Assembly: GCA_002030015.1 (NCBI GenBank)
Contig: LQBH01000070.1
Coordinates: 1 to 64,000 of the forward strand
Direction: 5' to 3'
DNA length: 64,000 bases
Source: a delta proteobacterium MLS_D
Lineage (GTDB): Bacteria; Desulfobacterota; Syntrophia; Syntrophales; UBA2210
In this document: piece by piece, positions 8,584 through 17,283 of the stretch
Position numbering within the stretch: the stretch's first letter is position 1
Layout of the letters: the number at the start of each line of letters is the position of its first letter
The notes under the pieces: model-generated
Told to the model about the DNA's origin: nothing
Databases searched by the model: none
The model's input: only the letters and a program-made list of their open reading frames with translations
Made by a program: the position numbers and the translations under genes

Positions 8584-8663
8584 GTGGGACGCCGCCTTTT
8601 CGCTTGTCGCCCGCGCCCATGACAGGTATACAGAAGACAGGTCGTTTTCATGGAGGATGGTTT

Positions 8664-9917
8664 ATGCAGCAGCACCGGTTCGTGCCGGGAGATCGCGTCA
8701 CGGTGGAAATATCCGACGTGGCTTTCGGAGGGAAAGGCGTCGGCAGGAGTGAAGGCATGGTCGTTTTCGTACCCTGGACGGTGGACGGAGACGTGGTCGA
8801 GGTGGAGATCGACCGGGTGCGCCGAAACTATGCCGAGGCGGAACTTATTAATATTATTACGCCTTCTCCACACAGAATCGAGCCCGCCTGCCCGTATTAC
8901 GGGGTCTGCGGCGGGTGTCACTACCGGCACATTACCGGTGAACATGAACGTGAGATCAAGGAAAAACAGGTGCGGGACGCGTTCGAACGAATTGGAAAGA
9001 TTTCCTCTCCCCCGGTACATACCATTATTCCGTCTCCCCGAATCAGCGGGTACAGGCAAAAAGCGGATTTTCACGTTCGCGACGGCGGGCCGAACGGCTG
9101 TGCCATCGGGTTCATGCGGACGGACGGCACGACCCTGGTCGAGATCGACCGGTGCGACCTGCTCGATGAGTCGATAAATATCGAATTAGCCGCCGTCAGG
9201 GCGGACACGGCATGCCGAGACGACATGCCGGAACGGATGGTCGTCTGGGCGAACCTTCCCTGTGGAACGACGGACGACATCACCAGACGGGTGGGCAACC
9301 TGGACATGAAGGTACCTGCCCGTGGATTTTTTCAGGCCAACACCTTCCTGGTGGAGACCCTGGCGAAACGCGTTGCCGGTGCGTATCCCGAGTCGTCCGA
9401 GGGGGCGTTGCTCGATTGCTGCTGTGGATCGGGACTGTTTTCGCTTTTCGCGGCCCGGGAAGGCCGGCCGGTTATCGGCATTGATATCGATGGAGAGGCT
9501 TTGCGGTGCGCCCGCGAGAACCTCGCGAGCCTGGGCGTCGAGAATGTCACGCTGCACCGCGGAACACTTGAGGCGGTCCTGGGAAGACTCGATCCCGGCC
9601 CTGTCGCCGCTGCCATCGTTGACCCGCCGCGGGCGGGCATCACGAAACGCGCCGCGGACCGGCTGGCGTCTCTCGAACCGGCAACCGTTGTGTACGTGTC
9701 CTGTAATCCATCGACGCAGGCCCGCGATGTACGCCGTCTCATCGATCTCGGTTACGAGCTGGCCGAGGTGCAGCCGCTGGACATGTTCCCCCGGACGAAG
9801 CACGTGGAGACGGTAGCTGTTTTGACAAGGGCAGGCGTGCGATCGGAGGATGGCGGCACGACGGGAACCCGCGGTGGAACGGGCGATGAGGATCAATCCG
9901 GGAGAATTGTTTCATGA
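8664..9917 (+). CDS. rlmD: 23S rRNA (uracil-C5)-methyltransferase, RlmD/RumA family
   Basis: 417 residues from the ATG preceded by GGAGGATGG; an earlier in-frame start at 8604 has no such site. Residues 5 to about 65 form a TRAM RNA-binding domain (FVPGDRVTVEI, VDGDVVEVEIDRV). CPYYGVCGGC provides cluster cysteines C76, C82 and C85 for a [4Fe-4S] centre. A SAM-dependent Rossmann domain follows (ALLDCCCGSGLFSL), then the motif VDPPRAG and the catalytic cysteine in VYVSCNPST. The fold and motifs are those of m5U methyltransferases. RlmD is the likely function, but RlmC/TrmA-type specificity is not excluded. The Nudix gene overlaps its stop by 4 nt. Confidence 0.9.
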   Translation: MQQHRFVPGDRVTVEISDVAFGGKGVGRSEGMVVFVPWTVDGDVVEVEIDRVRRNYAEAELINIITPSPHRIEPACPYYGVCGGCHYRHITGEHEREIKEKQVRDAFERIGKISSPPVHTIIPSPRISGYRQKADFHVRDGGPNGCAIGFMRTDGTTLVEIDRCDLLDESINIELAAVRADTACRDDMPERMVVWANLPCGTTDDITRRVGNLDMKVPARGFFQANTFLVETLAKRVAGAYPESSEGALLDCCCGSGLFSLFAAREGRPVIGIDIDGEALRCARENLASLGVENVTLHRGTLEAVLGRLDPGPVAAAIVDPPRAGITKRAADRLASLEPATVVYVSCNPSTQARDVRRLIDLGYELAEVQPLDMFPRTKHVETVAVLTRAGVRSEDGGTTGTRGGTGDEDQSGRIVS

Positions 9918-10741
9918 CGATGGTGACGCCGAAAGACGCGGCGACGGTTATTATGCTTCGAGGGATGTCTCCTGAGGATACCGGGGGATTTGAGGTGCTG
10001 ATGGCGCTGAGAAGTTCCCGGAGCGCCTTCGTGCCCTGTTCGCACGTTTTTCCGGGGGGGCGGGTCGACGATGCCGACCGTTCCGCAGGTATGCGACGAT
10101 TCGTCGGTCCTGTCGATTCTTTGGAAATCGACCGTGTTCTCGGTGGTTCGAAGAAGGGTCGGGAAGCACTGGGTATCTGGATTGCCGCCGTCAGGGAAAC
10201 TTTCGAGGAAGTGGGGATCCTGCTGGCATCGCCGCGAGGTTCGTCACGGGTCGTCACCGTCGATTCGCCGGACGAGAGGGGCCGGTACCGGTCCTGCCGC
10301 CGCGATCTTCTTTCGGAACGGGCGACGCTGGAGGACATCCTGAAGCGGGAGGATCTCACTCTCGCGTTAAATCGGCTGCATTATTTTTCACGCTGGATAA
10401 CGCCGGAACAGTCACCGTTGCGGTACGACACGAGGTTTTTCATCGCTGCGGTGCCGCCGGGCCAGGAGGCCTGCCATGACGGCGAGGAGGTGACGGGGCA
10501 CCGGTGGATAACGCCCGGACGGGCGCTCGAGGAATACCGCCTGGGCCGGTTTCACATGGTGGTTCCCACAATCGTCACGCTGGAGGAGTTGTGCCGCTTT
10601 CAAACGGTGGACGAGGTCATCGCGTCCACCAGGGGCAAGGTTATTACGGACAGGTTAAACCGGTTCGTCGACGAAGACGGGGAGATCACCGAGCACACGC
10701 CGGACGGCCGCGTTTTCAGGAATCTCGTTCCCCGCCGGTAA
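9914..10741 (+). CDS. Nudix hydrolase (NUDT19-like)
   Basis: 275 residues. The Nudix box is split by an insertion: FPGGRVDDAD near residue 47, then AAVRETFEEVGILL near residue 93, which supplies the REXXEEXG catalytic core. Long Nudix proteins with this insertion resemble the NUDT19/CoA-diphosphatase-like group. The substrate cannot be read from the sequence. The start ATG overlaps the preceding methyltransferase stop in an ATGA, indicating translational coupling. Confidence 0.85.
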   Translation: MTMVTPKDAATVIMLRGMSPEDTGGFEVLMALRSSRSAFVPCSHVFPGGRVDDADRSAGMRRFVGPVDSLEIDRVLGGSKKGREALGIWIAAVRETFEEVGILLASPRGSSRVVTVDSPDERGRYRSCRRDLLSERATLEDILKREDLTLALNRLHYFSRWITPEQSPLRYDTRFFIAAVPPGQEACHDGEEVTGHRWITPGRALEEYRLGRFHMVVPTIVTLEELCRFQTVDEVIASTRGKVITDRLNRFVDEDGEITEHTPDGRVFRNLVPRR

Positions 10742-10909
10742 AGGGGTCGTTCGCGAATTGTTCAGGGCAGCAGTTCGTTCCTGGTACTTTTGTTTGCGTC
10801 ACCGTCCCTTCATGCGGTAAGAAAAAGGCGCCCATGACGAAACAGTCCGGGCTGGACACGCGGGACAGGCATCATTCGCAATTATTCCATAAGAAGGAGG
10901 ATACATCAC

Positions 10910-11698
10910 ATGAAACTGCAGGATCTGTTCAGACTTGACGGCAAGATCGCCCTGGTGACGGGCGGCGGAAGGGGACTCGGAAAATTTATCGCCACCGGCC
11001 TGGCCGAAGCGGGCGCGAACATCGTTATCACCTCGCGCAAGATGAAAAACCTCGAAGCCACGGCGAAAGAACTGGAGGAAAAATGCGGTGTGAGCGTGCT
11101 CCCCGTCGCCTGCGACATGAGCAAGCCCGAGGCGATCGACGACATGCTCGCGACGGTCAGGGAAAAGTTCGGTCGTATCGATGTCCTGGTCAACAACGCC
11201 GGCGCCACCTGGGGAGCGCCCACACTGGAATTCCCGCTCGAGAAGTGGGATTACCTGTTCGATGTCAATGTGCGGGGCGTCTGGATCCTGACCCAGAAGA
11301 CGGCGCTTGTCATGAAGGAGCAGGGAGGCGGTAATATTATTAATATTTCTTCCATCATGGGATTCCGCGGTTCCACCGAGGAAGGACATCCGGCGGTTCC
11401 TTACAATTCCACCAAGGCGGCCATCAACCTGCTTACCATGAACCTGGCCGTCAAGCTTGCTCCCTATAATATCCGCGTCAACGCGATAGCGCCGGGGTTC
11501 TTCGGCACCGATATGATGGCCTATATCGAGAAACCCGAGTTCAAAGAAATTCGCGACGCCATTATCGCCGAGATTCCCCTGCGGCGGGTCGGCGGCGAAG
11601 ATGATGTCAAGGGCGCCGCCGTGTTTCTTGCTTCCGAGGCGTCAGGGTTCATGACCGGTCACATCATGGTTATCGACGGCGGGACCATCGCGAAATAA
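10910..11698 (+). CDS. SDR family oxidoreductase (FabG-like)
   Basis: A 262-residue short-chain dehydrogenase. It has the cofactor motif TGGGRGLGK near residue 17, the NNAG motif (VNNAGATWG) and the catalytic Ser-Tyr-Lys: serines in NISSIMGF, then PYNSTKAA (Tyr/Lys). It ends in the classical C-terminal VIDGGTIAK. The ATG follows a strong AAGAAGGAGG site. A Rho-independent terminator starts 34 nt after the stop, so the transcript ends here. Substrate unknown; beta-oxidation-like 3-hydroxyacyl or cyclic alcohol substrates are typical. Confidence 0.92.
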   Translation: MKLQDLFRLDGKIALVTGGGRGLGKFIATGLAEAGANIVITSRKMKNLEATAKELEEKCGVSVLPVACDMSKPEAIDDMLATVREKFGRIDVLVNNAGATWGAPTLEFPLEKWDYLFDVNVRGVWILTQKTALVMKEQGGGNIINISSIMGFRGSTEEGHPAVPYNSTKAAINLLTMNLAVKLAPYNIRVNAIAPGFFGTDMMAYIEKPEFKEIRDAIIAEIPLRRVGGEDDVKGAAVFLASEASGFMTGHIMVIDGGTIAK

Positions 11699-11732
11699 GC
11701 TCTGCCTGGAAGCGGATGCGGGCACAATAAGG

Positions 11733-11763
11733 AAAGCCCCGGTCGTCAGACCGGGGCTTTTTA
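11733..11763 (+). terminator. Rho-independent terminator after the SDR gene
   Basis: AAGCCCCGGTC, loop GTCA, GACCGGGGCTT, then a T-run. This is a perfect GC-rich stem immediately after the SDR stop, between convergent genes. Confidence 0.95.
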
Positions 11764-11806
11764 CAATTTTCTTCGCGGTACCAATTATTGTGTGTTTCGG
11801 CAGCGT

Positions 11807-12100
11807 CTATATCGATATCACTTCATCCAGAATTGTCAGCTCGGGTTTTTCTTCCAGGTACGGACCCAGGTTCTTCGAAAATTCCTTGAAATATGGAGTT
11901 GCCCCATGGGCCTGGAGGGCCGAACCGTCCCGGTAGCGTTCGACGACGACCAGCGAATTCGGGGCGGCCTTGTCGCGGCAGACCGCGTAGGCGAGGGTTC
12001 CCTCTTCTTCCCGAACCTTCGGCGCCAGTTCCCTGAAGAGTGCTATCACGTTCTCAATTTCGCCTTCCTTGATTTTCATCCTGGCTATCAATGCTATCAT
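11807..12100 (-). CDS. Antibiotic biosynthesis monooxygenase (ABM)/quinol monooxygenase-like protein
   Basis: A 97-residue dimeric ferredoxin-like-fold protein of the YgiN/ABM type. IARMKIKEGEIENVIALFRE is the typical first strand and helix, followed by REEEGTLAYAVCRDK and VVVERYRDGSALQAH with the conserved histidine near residue 65. These proteins oxidise quinols or act as small-molecule monooxygenases or isomerases; the substrate is unknown. It lies downstream of the HBD/thiolase pair, but a terminator separates them. Confidence 0.82.
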   Translation of the reverse strand: MIALIARMKIKEGEIENVIALFRELAPKVREEEGTLAYAVCRDKAAPNSLVVVERYRDGSALQAHGATPYFKEFSKNLGPYLEEKPELTILDEVISI

Positions 12101-12127
12101 TGTATTGTCCTTTCATGGCGGCGCCAT

Positions 12128-12150
12128 AAAAAACCACCCTGTGAGGTGGT
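12128..12150 (-). terminator. Rho-independent terminator downstream of the hydroxyacyl-CoA dehydrogenase
   Basis: Minus strand: ACCACC, loop TCACAG, GGTGGT, then six T. A short stem with a good T-run, 86 nt past the dehydrogenase stop. A second hairpin with perfect 11-bp arms (TCGGCCCGGCG/CGCCGGGCCGA) at 12169-12203 lies between the stop and this terminator and has no T-run. Confidence 0.8.
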
Positions 12151-12235
12151 GGGCGTTTGACGAGACGCTCGGCCCGGCGCGTCGAGCGACAACGCCGGGC
12201 CGATCTCTTCAGGCTTGTTTCGAGAGGAGGCAAGC

Positions 12236-13108
12236 CTATTTCTGGGTGTAATCGTACCAGCCCTTGCCGGTCTTCTGTCCGAAGTGACCCTGGGCCACAC
12301 GTTTGACAAGTTCGGGATTGGGCAGCATTGCCATGTCGCCGGTATCCCTGAAACGTTCCATGCCAATATCGTATGCCAGGTCAAGACCGGTCAGGTCGTT
12401 GAGGCGGAACGGACCCATGGGATGACCGGCGCCGTAGACGCAGGCCTTGTCGATATCTTCATACGATGCGACGCCCATTTCAAGCATCCACATGGCTTCT
12501 CTCTGAATCGACGAGAAAATCCTGTTGAGAACGAATCCCCAGACTTCCTTCTTGATGTGAATGGGTACTTTGCCGATTTTCTCGCAGAACTGCATGGATA
12601 CCTGGGCCGTTTCGTCGGAAACGTGGGGACCCTGGACGACTTCCACGAGCTTCATGACCAGCGCGGGATTGAAGAAGTGCAGGTTGCACACCTTGTCCGG
12701 ACGGCCGGTGGCGTCGGCGATCTTTGAACTGACGATCATGGAGCTGTTGGTGGCGAGAATCGCGTGCTTGGGAGCGAATTTATCCAGGTCGGCGAAAACC
12801 TGGCGTTTCAAAGCCAAACGTTCAAGTATGGCCTCGATGACGTAATCCGCATCACCGGCGGCCTCTTCGAGCTTGCCGGTAAAAGAGATTCTGCTCCTGA
12901 TGGCCTTCGCCTCGTCTTCGTTCATTTTACCCTTCTTGACGCGCCCCGCCAGGTAGCCATCGGCAAAATCTTCGGCTTTTTTAAGAATTTCGGGAATAAC
13001 ATCGGTGCATTTGACGTTGAATCCCGAAATGGCGCACTGAAGCGCGATCTGGTGTCCCATGTTTCCGGCGCCGACTACACAAACATTCTTGATGTCTTCA
13101 ATTTTCAT
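12236..13108 (-). CDS. 3-hydroxyacyl-CoA dehydrogenase (HBD type)
   Basis: 290 residues from the ATG at 13108, preceded by AAGGGAGA; an upstream alternative (13147) adds 13 unconserved residues. The N-terminal Rossmann motif is VVGAGNMGHQIA, the acidic NAD-selecting residue is in CTDV, the catalytic region is ATNSSMIVSS then NLHFFNPA (His), and the C-terminal domain ends with FGQKTGKGWYDY. It oxidises 3-hydroxybutyryl- or longer acyl-CoA with NAD. The upstream thiolase completes the last two steps of a beta-oxidation or butyrate-type pathway. Serine fills the glycine position (GxGxxG variant GAGNMG is normal). Confidence 0.93.
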   Translation of the reverse strand: MKIEDIKNVCVVGAGNMGHQIALQCAISGFNVKCTDVIPEILKKAEDFADGYLAGRVKKGKMNEDEAKAIRSRISFTGKLEEAAGDADYVIEAILERLALKRQVFADLDKFAPKHAILATNSSMIVSSKIADATGRPDKVCNLHFFNPALVMKLVEVVQGPHVSDETAQVSMQFCEKIGKVPIHIKKEVWGFVLNRIFSSIQREAMWMLEMGVASYEDIDKACVYGAGHPMGPFRLNDLTGLDLAYDIGMERFRDTGDMAMLPNPELVKRVAQGHFGQKTGKGWYDYTQK

Positions 13109-13266
13109 GGTCGCATTCTCCCTTCCTGTATTGTTATTAAATGACATACATGAACCGGGTGGTTCATGTATTTACCGGTCTCACACTGTTTGAAGAAGGA
13201 GGAGGGCGCTGCCGATACATGCGGCGGACGCCCGTCCTCCCTTGACTTTCCTGTAACGTGAGATTC

Positions 13267-14472
13267 TTACCGCTTCAGGTTTTCGATCACCGTGGCAACG
13301 CCGAGACCGCCGCCGCAGCAGGAACCGAAAATGCCATACCGGCCGCCCCGGCGGATCAGTTCGCGCATGGTGAACATGCCGACCCGCGCGCCCGACGCGC
13401 CGTTGGGGTGTCCGAAGGCGATAGCGCCGCCGTTCGGGTTCCACTTGTCTATGTCGACTTTCTCGCCGGTCTGTTTTTCGATTTCCTTGATAACGGCCAG
13501 GTTCTGGACGGCGAAGGCCTCGTTGCACTCCAGCACGTCCATGTCTGACAGCTTGAATCCGCCGCGCTTGAGTGCCTGCGGCATGGCGTAGCCCGGAGCG
13601 ATTCCCATGATCTTGGGATCAACACCCCAGTCGGCGCCGCAGATCCACTTCGCCATGGGTTCGTACCCGAGTTCCTTGGCCTTTTCCCTGGTCATCATGA
13701 GAACGAAAGCGCTTCCGTCATTCCGTCCCGACGAATTGCCGGCCGTGACGGTGCCGCCCTTCTTAAAGACCGGGGGCAGGGCGCTCAGGAGTTCCATCGA
13801 GGTGTCCCGGGGGTGTTCGTCAACCTTGAACTCGATGGGCGGTTTCTTCTTTCCCTGGGGAACGGTGACGGGAATGATTTCTTCGTCGAAATACCCGGCG
13901 TCCATGGCCTTCCGGGCCAGGACCTGGCTTCTCAGGGAGAATTTGTCCGATTCCTCGCGGGGAATGTCGTACATCACCTGCAGGTTTTCCGCCGTGAGAC
14001 CCATGCCGATACACTCCTCGGGAACGGGAGAAAGCTGGGTTTCCATGGGCATGGGAGGAATCAGCTTATAGGGAGGCTGGCTCATTGAAAACTTGGCCGG
14101 AATCTGGCTGTAGGCTTCCATTCCGCCGGCGATAACGATATCGGCGTGATTGCACAGAATTTTCCATGCGGCGTGGTTGATGGAGTCGATTGCGGAACCG
14201 CACTGCATTTCGATGTAGCTCGCCGACGTTTCGTAGGGAAGACCGGCATAAAGAGCCGCCCACCGGGCGGGGTTCATGGCGCGGGAACAATGTGCCGCTG
14301 ATCCGAGGAACACGCAGTCTACATGGGCCTTCTCGTTGATCTTCGTCTTTTCGACAAGACCCTTGACACCGATACCGGCCAGTTCTTCTGCCGTGATGTC
14401 CCGCAGGGTGCCTCCCATTCGTCCGAAGGCGGTACGCATGGCTTCAACAAAAACTACTTCTCTTTCACTCAT
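13267..14472 (-). CDS. Thiolase family protein (acetyl-CoA C-acyltransferase)
   Basis: 401 residues, full thiolase length. The nucleophilic cysteine is in EMQCGSAID (about residue 90). The second half has NEAFAVQ, GHPNGASGAR (catalytic His) and the C-terminal cysteine motif GSCCGGGLG. It starts MSEREVVFVEAMRT after an AGGAGG-type site. It runs 159 nt ahead of the 3-hydroxyacyl-CoA dehydrogenase on the same strand. Together they interconvert 3-hydroxyacyl-CoA and acetyl-CoA units. Chain length is not predictable here. Confidence 0.93.
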   Translation of the reverse strand: MSEREVVFVEAMRTAFGRMGGTLRDITAEELAGIGVKGLVEKTKINEKAHVDCVFLGSAAHCSRAMNPARWAALYAGLPYETSASYIEMQCGSAIDSINHAAWKILCNHADIVIAGGMEAYSQIPAKFSMSQPPYKLIPPMPMETQLSPVPEECIGMGLTAENLQVMYDIPREESDKFSLRSQVLARKAMDAGYFDEEIIPVTVPQGKKKPPIEFKVDEHPRDTSMELLSALPPVFKKGGTVTAGNSSGRNDGSAFVLMMTREKAKELGYEPMAKWICGADWGVDPKIMGIAPGYAMPQALKRGGFKLSDMDVLECNEAFAVQNLAVIKEIEKQTGEKVDIDKWNPNGGAIAFGHPNGASGARVGMFTMRELIRRGGRYGIFGSCCGGGLGVATVIENLKR

Positions 14473-14890
14473 GTTCTTAAAAACCTCCTGTTTTAATGGT
14501 CAAATATTTTATTAGCATGTCAGCGAAAAATTCCGTTTGAATACCTGGAAAATCCGCGTTGCTTTCCTGAGACAGATCATACCGCCGTGGAGGTTTCGGA
14601 GTGTCGGTAAAAGAAGGAGAGGTTCCCCCGAAACGGCCTTGAGAATCTTGCATAAAGATAAGGAATTGTCCAGCGAAAATTAAGGGAATAACCGAGGCGG
14701 CATATATGTCCGCCGATTCAATGTAACGGGGCCGGGGCGGAGGAGAAATCACCGACCGCTGGTCATGAAGAACACGAAGTGGGAGCACCGCCGGCTTCTT
14801 AAAATAAGATTTTCTTACCCGGATTTATCTGGTAGACTTTTCTTACATTCGCGCCTAAACACGCGCATTCCGAATTGAAAGGGGATATTC
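14473..14890. other. Divergent intergenic region between thiolase and Hrb genes
   Basis: About 420 nt. I see no convincing gene, repeat or RNA. It must hold divergent promoters for the acyl-CoA genes and the oxygen-defence genes. A 103-codon frame on the minus strand (14477-14788) has no ribosome-binding site and no recognisable motif. Confidence 0.5.
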
Positions 14891-15595
14891 ATGAATACCA
14901 GTGCCCTTCGAACGCTGAGTTACGGACTCTACATCGTCTCCTCCCGGTCAGGAGAGAAATTCAACGGGCAGATAGCAAACACGATTTTTCAGGTGACATC
15001 GGATCCTCTGAGAATTGTTGCCAGTATCAACAAGGAGAATCTTACTCATGCGTACATAGAGGAAAGCGGAGTTTTTACCGTGTCCGTGCTTGCAGCCGAC
15101 GCTCCCATGACCCTGATCGGAACATTCGGTTTCAAGTCGGGCCGCGACATCGATAAATTCAGCTCTGTTTCCTACAGGACGGAAGGAACGGGGTGCCCTG
15201 TCATTCTGGAGCATACGCTGGCGTTCCTGGACGTCACAGTCACCGACACAATCGACGTGGGCACCCACACGCTGTTTGTCGGCGAAGTGACGGACGCCGA
15301 CGTCCTGGCCGAGGGCGACCCCATGACATATGCCTATTATCATCAGGTCAAGGGCGGCAAGACTCCGGCGAAGGCAGCCACTTTCCTGCAGGAGGACGCC
15401 GGGCGGACGGAGAGGAAAGAAAAAGACACGGCGGCACAACAGCGCTATGTCTGTAACGTCTGCGGCTACATCTACGATCCGGCGACGGGTGATCCTGATG
15501 AGGGAGTTCCCGCCGGGACCCCCTTCGAAGAATTGCCCGAAACGTGGGTGTGCCCCGTCTGCGGCGCCTCGAAAGAAGAATTTGACAAAGTCTGA
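14891..15595 (+). CDS. Flavin reductase-rubredoxin fusion (high-molecular-weight rubredoxin, Hrb)
   Basis: 234 residues. Residues 1 to about 160 form a flavin-reductase-like FMN-binding domain ([41 protein letters not shown]). Residues about 185-234 form a complete rubredoxin: [12 protein letters not shown] and [13 protein letters not shown] hold the four iron cysteines. Such Hrb proteins carry electrons from NAD(P)H to oxygen or peroxide reductases in anaerobes. A rubrerythrin-like protein and desulfoferrodoxin follow, the likely partners. The start ATG has AAAGGGGAT upstream. Confidence 0.93.
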   Translation: MNTSALRTLSYGLYIVSSRSGEKFNGQIANTIFQVTSDPLRIVASINKENLTHAYIEESGVFTVSVLAADAPMTLIGTFGFKSGRDIDKFSSVSYRTEGTGCPVILEHTLAFLDVTVTDTIDVGTHTLFVGEVTDADVLAEGDPMTYAYYHQVKGGKTPAKAATFLQEDAGRTERKEKDTAAQQRYVCNVCGYIYDPATGDPDEGVPAGTPFEELPETWVCPVCGASKEEFDKV

Positions 15596-15656
15596 AATGA
15601 AATTACGTTACCCTGACACGATCTGCACTCGATAACGAACATGTAAAGGAGACATT

Positions 15657-16136
15657 ATGGGAAGCACATTTGAAGCAGGCGACATTTTTCAGATTGCCGT
15701 GAGAATCGAGGAAAACGGGGCGAATTTCTACAGGTTCGCCGTCCAGGTGGCACGCGACGAAGAGACGAAGAAACTCTTTGAACGGCTCGCCGAGGAGGAG
15801 GAACAACACAAGGCGGTTTTCAGGGACATGCTCGCGGGGGTGGAAAGCCATGATCCTCCCGAAGGATATCCCGGCGAATACGGCGCCTACTTGAGAAGCT
15901 ACGCCGACAACAATATTATTTTCAGCAAGGAGATCATGGACCGGGAGATGGCGGGATTGAATGACACCCTGTCGGCGCTCGATTTCGCCATCAGACGGGA
16001 GCTTGATTCCATCCTCTATTATCACGAGATCAAGGGATTCGTGGCGCAATCTCACCATGACGCCATCGACAGGATTATCAACGAAGAGCGAAAACACTTC
16101 AAACTGCTGTCGGAAGAAAAGAAACGTCGATCCTGA
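15657..16136 (+). CDS. Rubrerythrin/ferritin-like diiron protein
   Basis: 159 residues, a four-helix diiron fold without a rubredoxin domain. Metal-ligand helices: [25 protein letters not shown] (ExxH), [18 protein letters not shown] and [11 protein letters not shown] (ExxH). The missing rubredoxin module could be supplied by the Hrb encoded just upstream. Expected role: peroxide reduction. The ATG follows AAAGGAGA, 61 nt after the Hrb stop. Confidence 0.88.
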   Translation: MGSTFEAGDIFQIAVRIEENGANFYRFAVQVARDEETKKLFERLAEEEEQHKAVFRDMLAGVESHDPPEGYPGEYGAYLRSYADNNIIFSKEIMDREMAGLNDTLSALDFAIRRELDSILYYHEIKGFVAQSHHDAIDRIINEERKHFKLLSEEKKRRS

Positions 16137-16149
16137 AAGGAGGAGGAAC

Positions 16150-16524
16150 ATGGCCGAGAAACTGGGAGTATACAAGTGCGAGATTTGCGGCAACATCGTT
16201 GAAGTGGTGCACGAGGGAAAGGGAGAACTCGTCTGCTGCGGCAAACCGATGAAATACATGAAAGCGGGTGAAATAGACGCCGCACAGGAAAAACACGTCC
16301 CCGTGGTAGAGAGAACAGCCGACGGGTTCAAGGTCAGCGTGGGAAGCGTCGCTCACCCGATGGAAGAAAAACATTACATCGAGTGGATCGAGATCATCGC
16401 CGACGGCAAGGCGTACCGGGAGTTTTTGAAGCCGGGCGACGTTCCCGAGGCGGAATTCTGCATCAAGGCTGACCAGGTAACGGCCAGGGAATACTGCAAT
16501 ATACACGGCTTGTGGAAAAAATAA
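16150..16524 (+). CDS. dfx: Desulfoferrodoxin (superoxide reductase)
   Basis: 124 residues. The N-terminal desulforedoxin-like domain binds iron through CEICG (residues 10-14) and CCGKPM. The C-terminal superoxide reductase centre has [17 protein letters not shown] and CNIHGLWKK, which give the four His and one Cys ligands. It reduces superoxide to peroxide in the cytoplasm. The ATG follows AGGAGGAAC, 13 nt after the rubrerythrin-like gene, which would remove the peroxide formed. Confidence 0.96.
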   Translation: MAEKLGVYKCEICGNIVEVVHEGKGELVCCGKPMKYMKAGEIDAAQEKHVPVVERTADGFKVSVGSVAHPMEEKHYIEWIEIIADGKAYREFLKPGDVPEAEFCIKADQVTAREYCNIHGLWKK

Positions 16525-16689
16525 GCGGTCCGCCGGTATGGTGGAGCGACCCCGCGGAACGAAACAGCGCCGGGTGTGACGAACAAACCCCGTACCCCTG
16601 GACTTATCGTCTGTGAAGTTTGATTGCCGGACGTTACGGGGGTGATTGACTGGTTCGGCGGTGGTTTTACCGGTTTCGGAGGTGAACCG

Positions 16690-17283
16690 ATGAAGCGACT
16701 CAGTGAAATCCTGGCGACGGCGTTTCTGTGCGGCATGCTTGTCCTTTCTGTGTCCGCGGACGTTTCTGAAGCCGCGCCCCCGGTCGGCTCGGAATTCCCC
16801 GATGTCGAGATAGCCGTACCCGATTCGAAAGAGCACCGGAACTATCTCGGCCTCAAGCGGGGCGAATCGTTCAGGCTGTCCCAGGTTGCGGCGGATACGC
16901 TCATCGTTGAAGTCCTCAGTATGTACTGTCCCTTCTGCCAGGCGGAAGCGCCTGCCGTTAATACGCTTTACGCCATGATCGAAGACGATCCCGCGCTGAG
17001 AGAAAAAGTCAAGATCATCGGTATCGCGGCGGGAAACACGAAGCTGGAACGGGACATGTTCGTCGACACGTTCGATATTCCCTTTCCGGTATTTGCCGAC
17101 GCCGACTTTCTGTTTCACAAGGCGTTGGGCGAAGTGCGAACGCCCTACTTTCTCGGCGTGCGGATCACGGGAGGAGCGGCTACGGTATTTCATTCGAGCC
17201 TGGGCGCCTTCGAAGACCCCGCGTCGTTCCTGTCTCTTATTATCGAGCGTTCTCGATCGAACAGCGCGGAGGTGTCGCCGTGA
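16690..17283 (+). CDS. Exported thioredoxin-fold protein (TlpA/redoxin-like)
   Basis: 197 residues. A cleavable signal peptide (MKRLSEILA, hydrophobic core, SEAAPP) precedes a redoxin fold. The active-site dithiol is MYCPFCQAEAP, near residue 80, followed by KIIGIAAGN and a cis-Pro-like RTPYFLGV. The ATG follows GGAGGTGAA. Its TGA overlaps the GTG start of a peroxiredoxin-like gene, so the two are translated together, probably as a periplasmic thiol-redox pair. Confidence 0.85.
   Translation: MKRLSEILATAFLCGMLVLSVSADVSEAAPPVGSEFPDVEIAVPDSKEHRNYLGLKRGESFRLSQVAADTLIVEVLSMYCPFCQAEAPAVNTLYAMIEDDPALREKVKIIGIAAGNTKLERDMFVDTFDIPFPVFADADFLFHKALGEVRTPYFLGVRITGGAATVFHSSLGAFEDPASFLSLIIERSRSNSAEVSP

Larger units (their letters stand above)
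7867..8663. other. Repeat-rich intergenic spacer between divergent traB-like and rlmD-like genes
   Basis: About 800 nt without a credible gene. It holds an inverted copy of the GC-rich repeat seen again near 41 kb, a palindromic dispersed repeat containing CCTTCGACGGAGCTCAGG, a 45-bp tandem repeat and a 43-bp element shared with another locus. Short open frames here are made of repeat sequence and differ in every copy. Promoters for both flanking genes must lie here, but no confident -35/-10 pair was found. Confidence 0.7.

Noticed and set aside
12169-12203. 11-bp-arm hairpin as a terminator
   Set aside because: No T-run follows on the minus strand; the adjacent 12128-12150 hairpin with T6 is a better terminator.
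14477-14788. 103-codon minus-strand frame upstream of the thiolase
   Set aside because: No ribosome site and no motif; better explained as promoter region.
16525-16689. Possible tRNA or small RNA between dfx and the next gene
   Set aside because: No cloverleaf arms or terminator could be found by eye.
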